64,000 nt of DNA from Mycolicibacterium sp. TUM20985 (GTDB lineage Bacteria; Actinomycetota; Actinomycetes; Mycobacteriales; Mycobacteriaceae), in contig NZ_AP027291.1 of NCBI RefSeq assembly GCF_030295745.1, forward strand, positions 2,604,001 through 2,668,000, written 5' to 3'. The notes under the pieces were generated by a model. It made no database searches, had not been told where the DNA came from, and was given only the letters and a program-made list of their open reading frames with translations. Shown here piece after piece: positions 9,596 through 17,178 of this stretch. Made by a program: the position numbers and the translations under genes. Positions within the stretch are counted from its first letter, which is position 1; each line of letters begins with the position of its first letter.

Positions 9596-10219
9596 TTACC
9601 TGCCCGCGATGCCGCTGATCACGCGATCGAAGACCGCGTACATCTCGTCGAGCGCCTGCTGGGTGTCATCGGCGCGAGCGATGTAGAGGGCAGCCTCGTC
9701 GAGCGCGCCCAGAAGGATGTGCGCCGTCGGGCGGAGCGGTTGTTCGGGGATGACTCCGTCGGCCATCGCCGTAGCGAGCATCGCCTCGACCACGCCGAGG
9801 CCATACCTCATGCCCACTTCGCGCCACTGGGCCCAGCCCAGGACGGCGGGCGCGTCGATCAAACCGATTCGCTGCACGTCGGGACCGGAGCATTCCTCCA
9901 GGAACAGTCGAGCTCCGTAGCGCATCGCGGCCAGATGATCGGCGGGTTCGGCCGCGACGATCCTGGTGGTGATCGTCTCGACGAGACCGCGCTCGACCTC
10001 CTCGTACACCGCGGCGAACAGCCCCGTCTTGTCACCGAACTGGTGGTAGAGCGCACCCCGCGTCACCCCCGCCGCGTCGACGATGGCCTGCGTGGGAACG
10101 GCGGCGAAACCGTCCCTGGCGAACAGCGTCCTGCCCGCGTCGAGCAAGCGCGCTCTGGTCGCGGCAGTGCGCTCCGCCTGGGTGCGGCGGACCGATGACG
10201 TGTCACCGTTGACTTTCAT
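9596..10219 (-). CDS. TetR-family transcriptional regulator
   Basis: 207 aa starting ATG at 10219. N-terminal helix-turn-helix around residues 15-65 (RARLLDAGRTLFARDGFAAVPTQAIVDAAGVTRGALYHQFGDK) is canonical; the remaining ~140 residues form the ligand-binding domain and are not diagnostic. It is divergent from the alpha/beta hydrolase at 10280, with an inverted repeat and a pair of direct repeats in the 60-bp gap, so it most likely represses itself and the hydrolase. The effector is unknown. Confidence 0.93.
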   Translation of the reverse strand: MKVNGDTSSVRRTQAERTAATRARLLDAGRTLFARDGFAAVPTQAIVDAAGVTRGALYHQFGDKTGLFAAVYEEVERGLVETITTRIVAAEPADHLAAMRYGARLFLEECSGPDVQRIGLIDAPAVLGWAQWREVGMRYGLGVVEAMLATAMADGVIPEQPLRPTAHILLGALDEAALYIARADDTQQALDEMYAVFDRVISGIAGR

Positions 10220-10243
10220 ACAGTCTGTACGTAACTTTCATAC
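10212..10243. promoter_or_regulatory. Candidate TetR operator region between TetR and hydrolase genes
   Basis: Two exact copies of ACTTTCATAC (10212-10221 and 10234-10243) start 22 bp apart, about two helical turns. Between and overlapping them is TACAG-T-CTGTA (10219-10229), a perfect inverted repeat around one base. The region overlaps the TetR start codon and lies ~40 bp upstream of the hydrolase ATG. Direct reading; regulator assignment is inferred from position. Confidence 0.6.
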
Positions 10244-10279
10244 GAAGTGTCCGTAACTCGTCCCAGGAGGTTAGTCGAC

Positions 10280-11119
10280 ATGCCGCAGGTGACGTTGGAA
10301 CGAGCCACGATCGATTACCGCGTGTTGGGTCCCGAGGACTCACCGCATCCTCCCGTGCTGTTCATCCACGGCATCCTGGTCGACCACCGGCTCTGGCTGA
10401 AGGTTGCAGAACAATTGGCGCACAACGGATTTCGTTGCATTCTTCCGAACCTGCCGCTGGGCTCGCACACCATTCCCGTGGACCCCTCGGTTGAGTTGAC
10501 CCCGAGCGCGGTGGCCGAGACGATCCACGAGCTCATCGGTGCGCTCGATCTGCACGAGGTCACGCTGGTGGGCAACGATACCGGCGGTGGGCTCTGCCAG
10601 ATGCTCGTCGACGCTCACCCCGGGGATGTCGGGCGGCTGGTGTTGACCAATTGCGACGCATTCGAGAAGTTCCCGCCGTTCCCGTTCAACGTCGTCTTCG
10701 CCACGATGCGGGGACCGCGGTCGATCCGACTGCTGCTGAAGACGTTGAGGGTGCGCGCACTCCGGCACTCGCCCCCGGGGTTCGGATTGTTGATGGCGGG
10801 CAACGAGGAATTGAGCGCCTCCTGGGTGCAGCCCGCAGCATCCGATCCGCGCATCGCGAGCAATCTGGCCACGCTTCTGCGGGCTGTCGCGCAGACCGAC
10901 CTGACCGACGTCGCGACTCGACTGCCGCGCTTCACCAAGCCGGTCACGCTGGTGTGGGGCATGGCGGATCGCTGCTTCACGCCGGCTCTCGGGCGTCGAC
11001 TCGCGGCAGTCTTCCCGAACGTCGCATGGGTGGAAGTGCCGGGTGCGCGCACGTTCGTCGCCCTCGACGACCCCGCGGCCGTCGCCGACGCGATCGCGAC
11101 CGTGGGGGCTCGTGCGTAG
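10280..11119 (+). CDS. Alpha/beta-hydrolase with Asp nucleophile motif (dehalogenase/epoxide-hydrolase-like)
   Basis: 279 aa from ATG 10280, chosen because AGGAGG (10265-10270) lies 9 bp upstream; an in-frame GTG at 10247 is rejected. The oxyanion segment is FIHGILVDHRLW. The nucleophile elbow is VGNDTGGG with Asp100, as in haloalkane dehalogenases and epoxide hydrolases rather than Ser hydrolases. A later VWGMADRCF could supply the acid. The segment that normally carries the catalytic His reads GARTFVALDDP, with no His at the expected place, so activity may be atypical. It is probably controlled by the divergent TetR. Confidence 0.85.
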   Translation: MPQVTLERATIDYRVLGPEDSPHPPVLFIHGILVDHRLWLKVAEQLAHNGFRCILPNLPLGSHTIPVDPSVELTPSAVAETIHELIGALDLHEVTLVGNDTGGGLCQMLVDAHPGDVGRLVLTNCDAFEKFPPFPFNVVFATMRGPRSIRLLLKTLRVRALRHSPPGFGLLMAGNEELSASWVQPAASDPRIASNLATLLRAVAQTDLTDVATRLPRFTKPVTLVWGMADRCFTPALGRRLAAVFPNVAWVEVPGARTFVALDDPAAVADAIATVGARA

Positions 11120-11228
11120 TCGGTGACTTAGCATGCGTTACTGACATTTTCGGGTGCTTGGCCTTGAGTTGTCCACAGTTGGCGTTTCATCCACAGGGCG
11201 CCCTTCGGTCGCGGTTTTTGGTGATCGT

Positions 11229-11288
11229 GTTGCCTCACGTCAAGATGCGCGCGTGGGACTCTTCGTTGCCTCATTTGAGCGTGCGCGC
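11229..11288. repeat. Left terminal repeats of the IS (two copies)
   Basis: Copies at 11229-11252 and 11265-11288 begin GTTGCCTCA and end TGCGCGC, spaced 36 bp. The inner copy and most of the outer copy lie inside the 3' end of the transposase reading frame, which stops at 11240, so the protein's last residues are encoded by repeat DNA. Confidence 0.8.
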
Positions 11289-12460
11289 TTGTTGATGCTG
11301 GCGTCGGCTTTGCTGGTTGTCATGGCGAGAAGTTGTGCGGTCAGGGAGTGGATCTGGCGTTGGACGGCGGCAGGATTGACCATGGAGTAGGTCCGAGTCA
11401 GCGCCACGATGCGCTGCACGGGTGTGTTCGGGTGATCGATCGCGCGGTGGAATGGGGTGGTGGCGATGTCGTGCTTCTTGGACACCTTGGCTCCGGTACG
11501 GACCTTGGACACGAGTTTCTGCTGCGGGTAGAAGTAGTTGGTCAGCTTGGACTGCAGCTGCCAGATCTCGTTGAGCAACAACAACTCTGATGCCGTGTCG
11601 TAGCGGTGATAGCCAACTACCTGCCTAACCACGGCCCAGTTCTTCTGCTCGACGTGGCAGCCGTCGTTCTTGTTTCCTGGCCGCGCCCGGGTGAAGGTGA
11701 TCTGACGTTGTTCACACCAGGCCAACAAGTGGACGTTGATGAATTCCGATCCGTTGTCCGAATCCACGCCCAGGATCGGGAACGGCATCTTGGCGGCGAT
11801 GTCGTTCACAGCGGCCAGCACGCATTTGGCTGATTTGCTGGGCACAGAGCGGTTCTCGGTCCAGCCGGTGGCGATGTCGGTGACGGTCAAGGTGAACGCA
11901 TGCGGGCCGGTGAGGCTTCCCCCGTCGTGGCAGACCAGGTCGATCTCGACGAACCCCGGTCGCCCGTCGTCCCAGTCGGCCCAGGTCCGCACCGGAATCT
12001 GACTCTTCAGCAGCGATCCCGGCTTGGTGGTGGCGCGCCCCTTGAGCTGGTGTTTGCGCCGTTCGGGAGCCAGCCGCCGGTCGATGGTGGCCGCCGACAT
12101 CGACACCAACAGCGTCGCGATGTCCTCATCGAGGACCAACTCCCCAAAATGGCGCAACACCGCAAGCAGTTCGCCCAGCATCGGCGCCAGGCGCTTACCG
12201 GCCGGCATCCCCAACACCGTCCAGCACACCGTCAACGCGGCAACGACCTCCGGTCCGTAGGTCGGTGGCCGCGGACGTCTCGGTGTGACCAGTTTGGGCC
12301 GTAATGCCGTCGTGAGCGCCTTACGGGCGTGGTTGCGGTGCCATCCCGTGGTGGCGCACAACTCATCCAGAATCACGCCCTTGGCTCGTTTGTCTGCCAG
12401 TGAATAACGGATGGCAGTCGTTTCGGTCACTGCCTTGCGCTCGGTCATCGTCAACCCCAT
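11240..12460 (-). CDS. DDE (DD35E) transposase with integrase catalytic core
   Basis: 406 aa from 12460, with an alternative ATG at 12448. The N-terminal ~130 residues look like a DNA-binding region (DKRAKGVILDELCATTGWHRNHARKAL is HTH-like). The catalytic triad can be placed: D174 in GFVEIDLVCHDGG, D235 in ILGVDSDNGSEF, and E271 in DGCHVEQKNW, with exactly 35 residues between the second Asp and the Glu. All three residues are present and the frame is uninterrupted, so the enzyme may be active. It catalyses movement of the surrounding insertion sequence. Confidence 0.92.
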   Translation of the reverse strand: MGLTMTERKAVTETTAIRYSLADKRAKGVILDELCATTGWHRNHARKALTTALRPKLVTPRRPRPPTYGPEVVAALTVCWTVLGMPAGKRLAPMLGELLAVLRHFGELVLDEDIATLLVSMSAATIDRRLAPERRKHQLKGRATTKPGSLLKSQIPVRTWADWDDGRPGFVEIDLVCHDGGSLTGPHAFTLTVTDIATGWTENRSVPSKSAKCVLAAVNDIAAKMPFPILGVDSDNGSEFINVHLLAWCEQRQITFTRARPGNKNDGCHVEQKNWAVVRQVVGYHRYDTASELLLLNEIWQLQSKLTNYFYPQQKLVSKVRTGAKVSKKHDIATTPFHRAIDHPNTPVQRIVALTRTYSMVNPAAVQRQIHSLTAQLLAMTTSKADASINKRARSNEATKSPTRAS

Positions 12461-12511
12461 CGCTCCGGCCTACCGAGGTCATTGCTGACAGATCACGCAG
12501 GCGCGCCGTAC

Positions 12512-12580
12512 GCGCGCATTTCCGGTGAGGCAACGACCCCAGCTTTCGCGGCATCTCGCGCGCATTTCGGCTGAGTCAAC
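12512..12580. repeat. Right terminal repeats of the IS (two copies)
   Basis: Copies at 12512-12534 and 12558-12580 read GCGCGCATTTC...TGAGGCAAC and GCGCGCATTTCGGCTGAGTCAAC. They are inverted relative to the left copies and spaced 46 bp. They lie upstream of the transposase start and immediately precede the DUF222 gene promoter region. Confidence 0.8.
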
Positions 12581-12612
12581 GCGGTGATTCCGGTCGGGGC
12601 GGGCTCGTAGAT

Positions 12613-12628
12613 TCGTACGTATGTTCGA
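12613..12628. promoter_or_regulatory. LexA (SOS) box overlapping the DUF222/HNH start codon
   Basis: TCGTAC-GTAT-GTTCGA matches the mycobacterial SOS consensus TCGAAC-N4-GTTCGA at 11 of 12 defined positions. The ATG at 12621 lies inside the box. From established knowledge, several M. tuberculosis 13E12-family genes are LexA-regulated through such boxes. Damage-inducible expression of the downstream gene is inferred. Confidence 0.75.
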
Positions 12629-14252
12629 CTCGTTGGTGGCTCAGACGGCCGGTGCTCGTGGCACTGGCGCGGTGGAGGTGTGGGCGCGGGTGGAGTCCGC
12701 GGCGTGCGCCCGCCGGTTGGCGGCGATGGTGAGGGTGCTGGAGGCGGCGTATGCCGCTGATGGGTCCGCGGAGCGGGAGCAGTGGTGTGTCGACAATTGG
12801 GATGCCGTCTGCGCCCAGATCGGTGCCGCACAGCGGATGACCGGCAAGTCGGTGTCGAACCTGTTGCTGACCGCGGTGGCGTTGCAGGAGCGGTTCCCCA
12901 AGGTGGCCGCGGTGTTCGCCGCCGGGCTGCTCACCTTGGCCCAGGTCCGGCTGATCGTGACCCGCTCGGCGGCGGTCACCGACCCCGACGCCCTCGCGAA
13001 GTTGGACGAGGCCCTGGCCGACGCGGCGGCGGGGTGGGAGCCGATGTCGTTGGACCGCACGGAGAAGGCGGTCGACGCGTTCATCGCCCGCTTCGACCCC
13101 CTGGCGCTGCACCGCACCCAAACCAAGGCCCGCGGCCGCTCGGTGGACATCGACGTCGACGACGGCAGCGGGATGGCGCAGCTGTTCGCGACCCTATTCA
13201 CTCCGGACGCCGAGGCCTTCGGCGGACGGTTGGACGCGATGGCCGACACCGTCTGTGAGGCGGATCCGCGGACGAAGGATCAGCGCCGCGCCGATGCGAT
13301 CGGCGCGTTGGGCCGCGGCGCGGACCGCCTGGCCTGCCTGTGCGGTCGGGAGGATTGCACCGCTGCGTCGAACCCGCCCGCGGCCGGGGTGGTGGTCTAC
13401 GTCATCGCCCACCAAGACAGCCTCGACGAGTCAGCCCAGGATCCGAAGCCCCAGGATCCTCCGCCGCCCCCCGACGTACCCGACCCCGAACCCGAACCCG
13501 ATCGCGCCGGCGATAGCAAGCTCGAGAACGGGTCCACGGGGCTCGACGGTCGTGGGCCGGCGGTGTTCGTCCGCCCACCCGCGGGTCGCCCGCTAACCGA
13601 CGGCCTCGTCCCGCGCACCCCCGGGTTCCTGAATCACCTTCGGCCGGCGATCACGACCCGCGGCCGGTTCCTGCCCGGCCCGGTCTTCCAGCGCGTAGCC
13701 CTCGCGGCGACGGTGAGCAGGATCGTGCATCCCGGGCAGGCCCCACCGGAGCCGCGGTACGCCCCGTCGAAGAAGTTGGCCGACTTCGTTCGCTGCCGCG
13801 ATCTGACGTGCCGCTTCCCGGGCTGTCACGTCCCGGCCACCAATTGTGATGTGGACCATACGATTCCGTGGCCCCAAGGCCCCACCCAAGCCGCCAACTT
13901 GAAGGCTGTATGCCGTCGACATCACTTGTTGAAGACGTTCTGGCCCGGCTGGCGAGACCGCCAGTACCCCGACGGCAGGGTCGAATGGACAGACCCGGAT
14001 GGGCAGAGTCATGTCACGACTCCGGGGAGCCGACTGCTGTTCCCCGAACTCTCCGAACCCACCGCACCCGTCACCGGCGCCACCACCCCGCCCGTCAACA
14101 ACACGCCAGGGCTGACCATGCCCCGACGCAAGACCACCAGAACCCAAGACCGCGCCCGCCGCATCCACGCAGAACGCGAGTACAACCGCGCGGCCGCCGA
14201 AGAGGCTCCACCCGAAGAGGCTCCACCCGAAGCGGCCGAGAACAGATCCTGA
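12621..14252 (+). CDS. 13E12-repeat family DUF222/HNH endonuclease-like protein
   Basis: 543 aa. Residues ~1-330 form the DUF222 region (ARRLAAMVRVLEAAYAADG, LTLAQVRLIV). A Pro/Asp-rich linker follows (~275-295). The HNH nuclease domain lies at about 390-440: FRCRDLTCRFPGC region, CDVDHTIPW supplying the Asp-His pair, and LKAVCRRHHLLKTFW with Cys and His zinc ligands. The tail carries two EEAPP repeats. The family is widespread and repetitive in mycobacteria (REP13E12) and considered mobile-associated; its role is not established. The upstream LexA box suggests SOS control. The final ~15 bp overlap a copy of the neighbouring SDR gene's 3' end. Confidence 0.9.
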   Translation: MFDSLVAQTAGARGTGAVEVWARVESAACARRLAAMVRVLEAAYAADGSAEREQWCVDNWDAVCAQIGAAQRMTGKSVSNLLLTAVALQERFPKVAAVFAAGLLTLAQVRLIVTRSAAVTDPDALAKLDEALADAAAGWEPMSLDRTEKAVDAFIARFDPLALHRTQTKARGRSVDIDVDDGSGMAQLFATLFTPDAEAFGGRLDAMADTVCEADPRTKDQRRADAIGALGRGADRLACLCGREDCTAASNPPAAGVVVYVIAHQDSLDESAQDPKPQDPPPPPDVPDPEPEPDRAGDSKLENGSTGLDGRGPAVFVRPPAGRPLTDGLVPRTPGFLNHLRPAITTRGRFLPGPVFQRVALAATVSRIVHPGQAPPEPRYAPSKKLADFVRCRDLTCRFPGCHVPATNCDVDHTIPWPQGPTQAANLKAVCRRHHLLKTFWPGWRDRQYPDGRVEWTDPDGQSHVTTPGSRLLFPELSEPTAPVTGATTPPVNNTPGLTMPRRKTTRTQDRARRIHAEREYNRAAAEEAPPEEAPPEAAENRS

Positions 14253-14281
14253 TGCGGCACGTCGGCGATCAGGTCCGCCGT
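14239..14281. repeat. Diverged copy of the 3' end of the SDR gene
   Basis: About 43 bp beginning AGAACAGATCC resembles the true SDR 3' end at 14774-14815 (roughly 36 of 42 bases identical, one gap). Read on the minus strand it encodes DVPHQDLF, against DVPHKDLF at the real SDR C-terminus. It covers the last codons of the DUF222 gene and lacks the SDR stop codon. Confidence 0.75.
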
Positions 14282-14439
14282 GCCGGCCCGCCCTCTACCG
14301 GCGGATGCAGCCGAGGCGCGGCCCGTCAGCAACGTTGATCTTGAATTGGGATCGGTAGTGGCCCGGAAGGTGTGTACTCGACGCGGTAACGACACGTCGC
14401 CTCAGAACGGGGCGCGCATCTACATGGAGAGACTATTTC

Positions 14440-14754
14440 ATGGTCAACATCATCAAGCGGACCCTCGCGGGTGCGTTGATTTCAGGCTTCGGCGCGGTCG
14501 CCACTCTGTGGATCGCCGCGTTGGCACCGGACGTCGCACCTGCGCAAGCTGACTCGCGGTGCGACCCGGTATGCCACGGCACCTGGTGCCCGGGGGATCC
14601 CATCAACTACCAAGTGAAAGACCTAGCGGTGGGGTGGGACCCGAACGTTTGCCACGAATTCCACCAGGTAGCCGGCCAGCCAGGGGTGTACGCCGAGGGC
14701 CCACTTCCCCCGGGCACATTCGTCTGCCCGCCGTTCGCGTTCATGTGCCCTTAA
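14440..14754 (+). CDS. Small secreted Cys-containing protein
   Basis: 104 aa from ATG 14440, with GGAGAG about 10 bp upstream. A signal peptide is evident: basic start (MVNIIKR), hydrophobic core (ALISGFGAVATLWIAALA) and likely cleavage near PAQADS. The mature part of ~65 residues holds six cysteines (CDPVCHGTWCPGD, NVCHEF, TFVCPPFAFMCP), suggesting disulfides. This type of short exported protein is common in mycobacteria and has no known function. It lies between two copies of the SDR 3' tail. Confidence 0.8.
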   Translation: MVNIIKRTLAGALISGFGAVATLWIAALAPDVAPAQADSRCDPVCHGTWCPGDPINYQVKDLAVGWDPNVCHEFHQVAGQPGVYAEGPLPPGTFVCPPFAFMCP

Positions 14755-14756
14755 GC

Positions 14757-14815
14757 GCTAGAACAGATCCGCTAGAACAGATCCTTGTGCGGCACGTCGG
14801 TGACCAGACCGCCGT
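14757..14815. repeat. 14-bp tandem duplication at the SDR stop codon plus the SDR 3' end
   Basis: GCTAGAACAGATCC occurs twice in tandem (14757-14770, 14771-14784). The second copy contains the SDR stop codon (complement of 14772-14774). The sequence continuing to 14815 is the partner of the diverged copy at 14239-14281. Confidence 0.8.
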
Positions 14816-15515
14816 CCACCACGAACTCGCTTCCGGTCGCATAGGACGACTCGTCGCTGGCGAGGAACACGATGAAGGTCGCCACCTCCTCGGATTGACC
14901 CGGGCGGCCGAGCGGCGTTGTCACCATGTCCTCGGGGAAGTGCTTCGTCATCGGCGTGCGGATGAAACCGGGGTGTAGCGAGTTCACGCGGATGTTGTGC
15001 TTCCCGAGTTCGAGCGCCGCCGATTTGGCCAGTCCGCGCACGGCCCACTTCGACGCCACATAGGGGTGCACCATGGGAGCACCCCGCAGGCCCTCGATGG
15101 ACGACACGTTGATGATCGATCCGCCGCCCGCCTCCTTCATCGCTGCGACGGAGGCTTGCATGCCGAGGAAGGTGCCGGTGAGGTTGACGTCGATGACCTT
15201 CTGCCACTTGTCCATGTCGAAGCTGCCGATCTTGCCCAGCGCGACGATTCCAGCGTTGTTGACCAACACGTTGAGCTTGCCGAACTCGGCTATCGCCAGC
15301 GCGACGGCCGCCTCCCACTGGTCGGCTTCGGTGACGTCGAGGTGGACGTAGCGCGCCGACTCCCCGATTTCGTCGGCGAGGGCCTTGCCTTCCTCGTCCA
15401 GGATGTCGCCGATGACCACTTTCGCACCCTCGGCGACCAGCATCCGAGCATGCGCAGCGCCCATCCCCCGCGCCCCGCCGCTGATCAGTGCAACTTTTTC
15501 GTCCACGCGTCCCAT
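14772..15515 (-). CDS. Short-chain dehydrogenase/reductase, FabG3 (20-beta-hydroxysteroid dehydrogenase)-like
   Basis: 247 aa. Cofactor motif SGGARGMGAAHA near residue 12, NNAG at ~87-90, catalytic Ser in INVSSIEGL, YVASK with the Tyr-x3-Lys pair, and HPGFIRTPMT. The sequence closely resembles M. tuberculosis FabG3/Rv2002, an NADH-dependent 3-alpha,20-beta-hydroxysteroid dehydrogenase. A perfect KstR-type palindrome (15549-15562) lies 33 bp upstream of the start, consistent with steroid metabolism. The substrate is inferred. The C-terminal DVPHKDLF is duplicated at 14239. Confidence 0.9.
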   Translation of the reverse strand: MGRVDEKVALISGGARGMGAAHARMLVAEGAKVVIGDILDEEGKALADEIGESARYVHLDVTEADQWEAAVALAIAEFGKLNVLVNNAGIVALGKIGSFDMDKWQKVIDVNLTGTFLGMQASVAAMKEAGGGSIINVSSIEGLRGAPMVHPYVASKWAVRGLAKSAALELGKHNIRVNSLHPGFIRTPMTKHFPEDMVTTPLGRPGQSEEVATFIVFLASDESSYATGSEFVVDGGLVTDVPHKDLF

Positions 15516-15548
15516 GACGGGTCAGGCTACCGCATGCCGTTTGCGAAC

Positions 15549-15562
15549 TAGAACCTGTTCCA
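15549..15562. promoter_or_regulatory. KstR-type operator TAGAACCTGTTCCA
   Basis: It matches TnnAACnnGTTnnA at all eight fixed positions. It lies in the divergent gap between the SDR gene (start 15515) and the DapB-like reductase gene (start 15613), so it can serve both. Confidence 0.75.
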
Positions 15563-15612
15563 ATTCATGGCATCGGCCCGCATACTGCTGGGCATTACGT
15601 GAGGAGAAATCA

Positions 15613-16689
15613 ATGGCGATTCGCGTCGCGCTCATCGGCACCGGCAACTGTGGCAGCCTCGCGCTCAAACAGTTGATCACCGACCGGCGCTTCGACCTGA
15701 CCGCGGTGTGGGTCTCGTCGGACGCCAAGGTCGGCAAGGATGCCGGCGAACTCGCCGGGCTCGACGTGTCGACCGGCGTGCTCGCGACCAACGATCTCCA
15801 GGCCATCGTCGCGTCGAACCCGGAGTGCGTCGTCTACTGCGCGATGGGTGACGTCCGGCTGGCAGAGGCGATGGCCGACGTCCGGCTGTTCCTGGCGGCG
15901 GGCATCAACGTGGTCGGCTCAGCCCCGGGTGTCCTGCAGTATCCCTGGCAGGTCATCCCGGACAAGTACATCGAACGCGTCGAACAAGCTGCGCGAGAGG
16001 GCAATTCAAGCGTCTTCATCACCGGCGTCGACCCTGGGTTCGCCACCGATCTGTTGCCCTTCGCCCTCGCTGGAACTTGCCAGAGCATCCAGCAGATCCG
16101 GACGATGGAGATCGCCGACTACGCCACGTACGACGGCGTGACAGTCATGTTCGACGTGATGGGGTTCGGCAACGAGATCGGTGACTTCCCCATGTTGTTC
16201 CAGCCGGGCGTCCTCGGCATTGCGTGGGGCACGGCCATCAGGCAGCTGGCAGCCGGCTTGGGTGTCGAGGTCGACGAGATCAGGGACTCGGTCGAGCAGG
16301 AACCTGCGCCCGAGGACCTGGACGTCGCGGCCGGCCACATCGCCAAGGGAACCGTTGCCGCACTTCGCTTTCAGATCGAGGGCATGGTGAAGGGTCATCC
16401 CGTCATCGTGATCGAGCACGTCACCCGTCTGCGGGCCGACCTGCGGCCGGACTGGGCCCAACCCGCGCACCCGGGCGGTTCCTATCGGGTGGAGATCACC
16501 GGCGAGCCGTCATACGTGGTGGACATCGTTCCTACCAGCCGCCATGGCGGTGCGCCCTACGCGGCCATCCTCGCGGCGGCAGCCAGGATCGTGAACTCGA
16601 TACCGGACGTGCTGGCGGCCGCCCCCGGCATCCGGACCACCCTCGACCTGCCGCTACTGACCGGACGGGGTGTCGTCTCGGTCGGGTAG
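15613..16689 (+). CDS. DapB-like NAD(P)-dependent reductase/dehydrogenase
   Basis: 358 aa from ATG 15613, preceded by GAGGAGAA. N-terminal Rossmann motif IRVALIGTGNCGSLALKQL; VVYCAMGDV and NVVGSAPGVLQYPW follow. The C-terminal half resembles the dihydrodipicolinate reductase/2,4-diaminopentanoate dehydrogenase superfamily found in steroid- and lipid-associated mycobacterial loci. It is unlikely to be the lysine-pathway DapB because of its length and context. It shares a KstR-type operator with the divergent SDR. The last 36 bp overlap the convergent anti-sigma factor gene. Confidence 0.8.
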   Translation: MAIRVALIGTGNCGSLALKQLITDRRFDLTAVWVSSDAKVGKDAGELAGLDVSTGVLATNDLQAIVASNPECVVYCAMGDVRLAEAMADVRLFLAAGINVVGSAPGVLQYPWQVIPDKYIERVEQAAREGNSSVFITGVDPGFATDLLPFALAGTCQSIQQIRTMEIADYATYDGVTVMFDVMGFGNEIGDFPMLFQPGVLGIAWGTAIRQLAAGLGVEVDEIRDSVEQEPAPEDLDVAAGHIAKGTVAALRFQIEGMVKGHPVIVIEHVTRLRADLRPDWAQPAHPGGSYRVEITGEPSYVVDIVPTSRHGGAPYAAILAAAARIVNSIPDVLAAAPGIRTTLDLPLLTGRGVVSVG

Positions 16690-17136
16690 AAAGCGAGTTC
16701 GGATCTCGGTCCACACCAGGCGGACCGTCGTTCCGCCGGTGGACGTCTGGATCGACGCGCGGTCGGACAACGCCTTCATGAGCGCAATTCCTCGGCCACG
16801 AGTGCGATCGCGCGGGGTCGACGGTGCGGTCCGCCACGAACCGTGATCGGCAACGGTTACGGTCAGCGTCGCCTGGGTCGGATCGTATTGCGCTCTCACG
16901 TCCATCGTGCCCAGAAAACCGGTTGACGGATAAGCGAATTCGGCGGTATTCGCCAAGGCTTCATAGGTGGCCAGCAACAGATCGCTGGCGCGGTACGCAT
17001 CCAAGTCGAGCGCACCGTTCAGCCACCGGGAGAACTCGTCGCGGGTCTGTGCCGCCATCCGTGGATCCGCCGGCACGCCCACGCGCTCGAAGCGTTCGGC
17101 GGAGGAGGCGCCTGCCCGGGTAATTGAATCGATCAT
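16654..17136 (-). CDS. RsbW-like anti-sigma factor / serine-protein kinase
   Basis: 160 aa from ATG 17136, chosen because GGAGG lies about 5 bp upstream. A HATPase_c_2-type fold is indicated by LATYEALANTAEFAY (N-box), VTVADHGSW (G1 box) and RGRGIALMKALSDRASI (G2 box). Such proteins bind a sigma factor and phosphorylate an STAS partner. The STAS gene is directly upstream with a 42-bp gap, giving a classical partner-switching pair. No sigma factor gene is in the window, so the target is unknown. Confidence 0.88.
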   Translation of the reverse strand: MIDSITRAGASSAERFERVGVPADPRMAAQTRDEFSRWLNGALDLDAYRASDLLLATYEALANTAEFAYPSTGFLGTMDVRAQYDPTQATLTVTVADHGSWRTAPSTPRDRTRGRGIALMKALSDRASIQTSTGGTTVRLVWTEIRTRFLPDRDDTPSGQ

Positions 17137-17178
17137 CGCCTCCAACGGTTACCCGATCGGCCGACCGACTAAGCGTAG

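Larger units (their letters stand above)
11229..12580. mobile_element. Insertion sequence with doubled terminal inverted repeats and a DD35E transposase
   Basis: A single transposase gene is bracketed by two related 23-24 bp elements at each end, oriented inward. All four share GTTG(C/A)CTCA, a 6-8 nt variable stretch and TGCGCGC. Left copies: 11229-11252 and 11265-11288. Right copies on the complement: 12534-12512 and 12580-12558. GGTGAT occurs just outside both ends (11220-11225 and 12583-12588) and could be a 6-bp target duplication, which would put the true ends at about 11226 and 12582; this is tentative. The element sits directly upstream of the DUF222/HNH gene. Family is probably an ISNCY-type group. 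Confidence 0.75.

Noticed and set aside
11169..11195. DnaA-box-like TTGTCCACA and TCATCCACA as a replication origin
   Set aside because: Only two boxes are seen, with no dnaA, dnaN or AT-rich unwinding region nearby.
14440..14754. Toxin or bacteriocin reading of the small secreted Cys protein
   Set aside because: No immunity gene, leader motif or export genes are adjacent; it resembles common short exported mycobacterial proteins.
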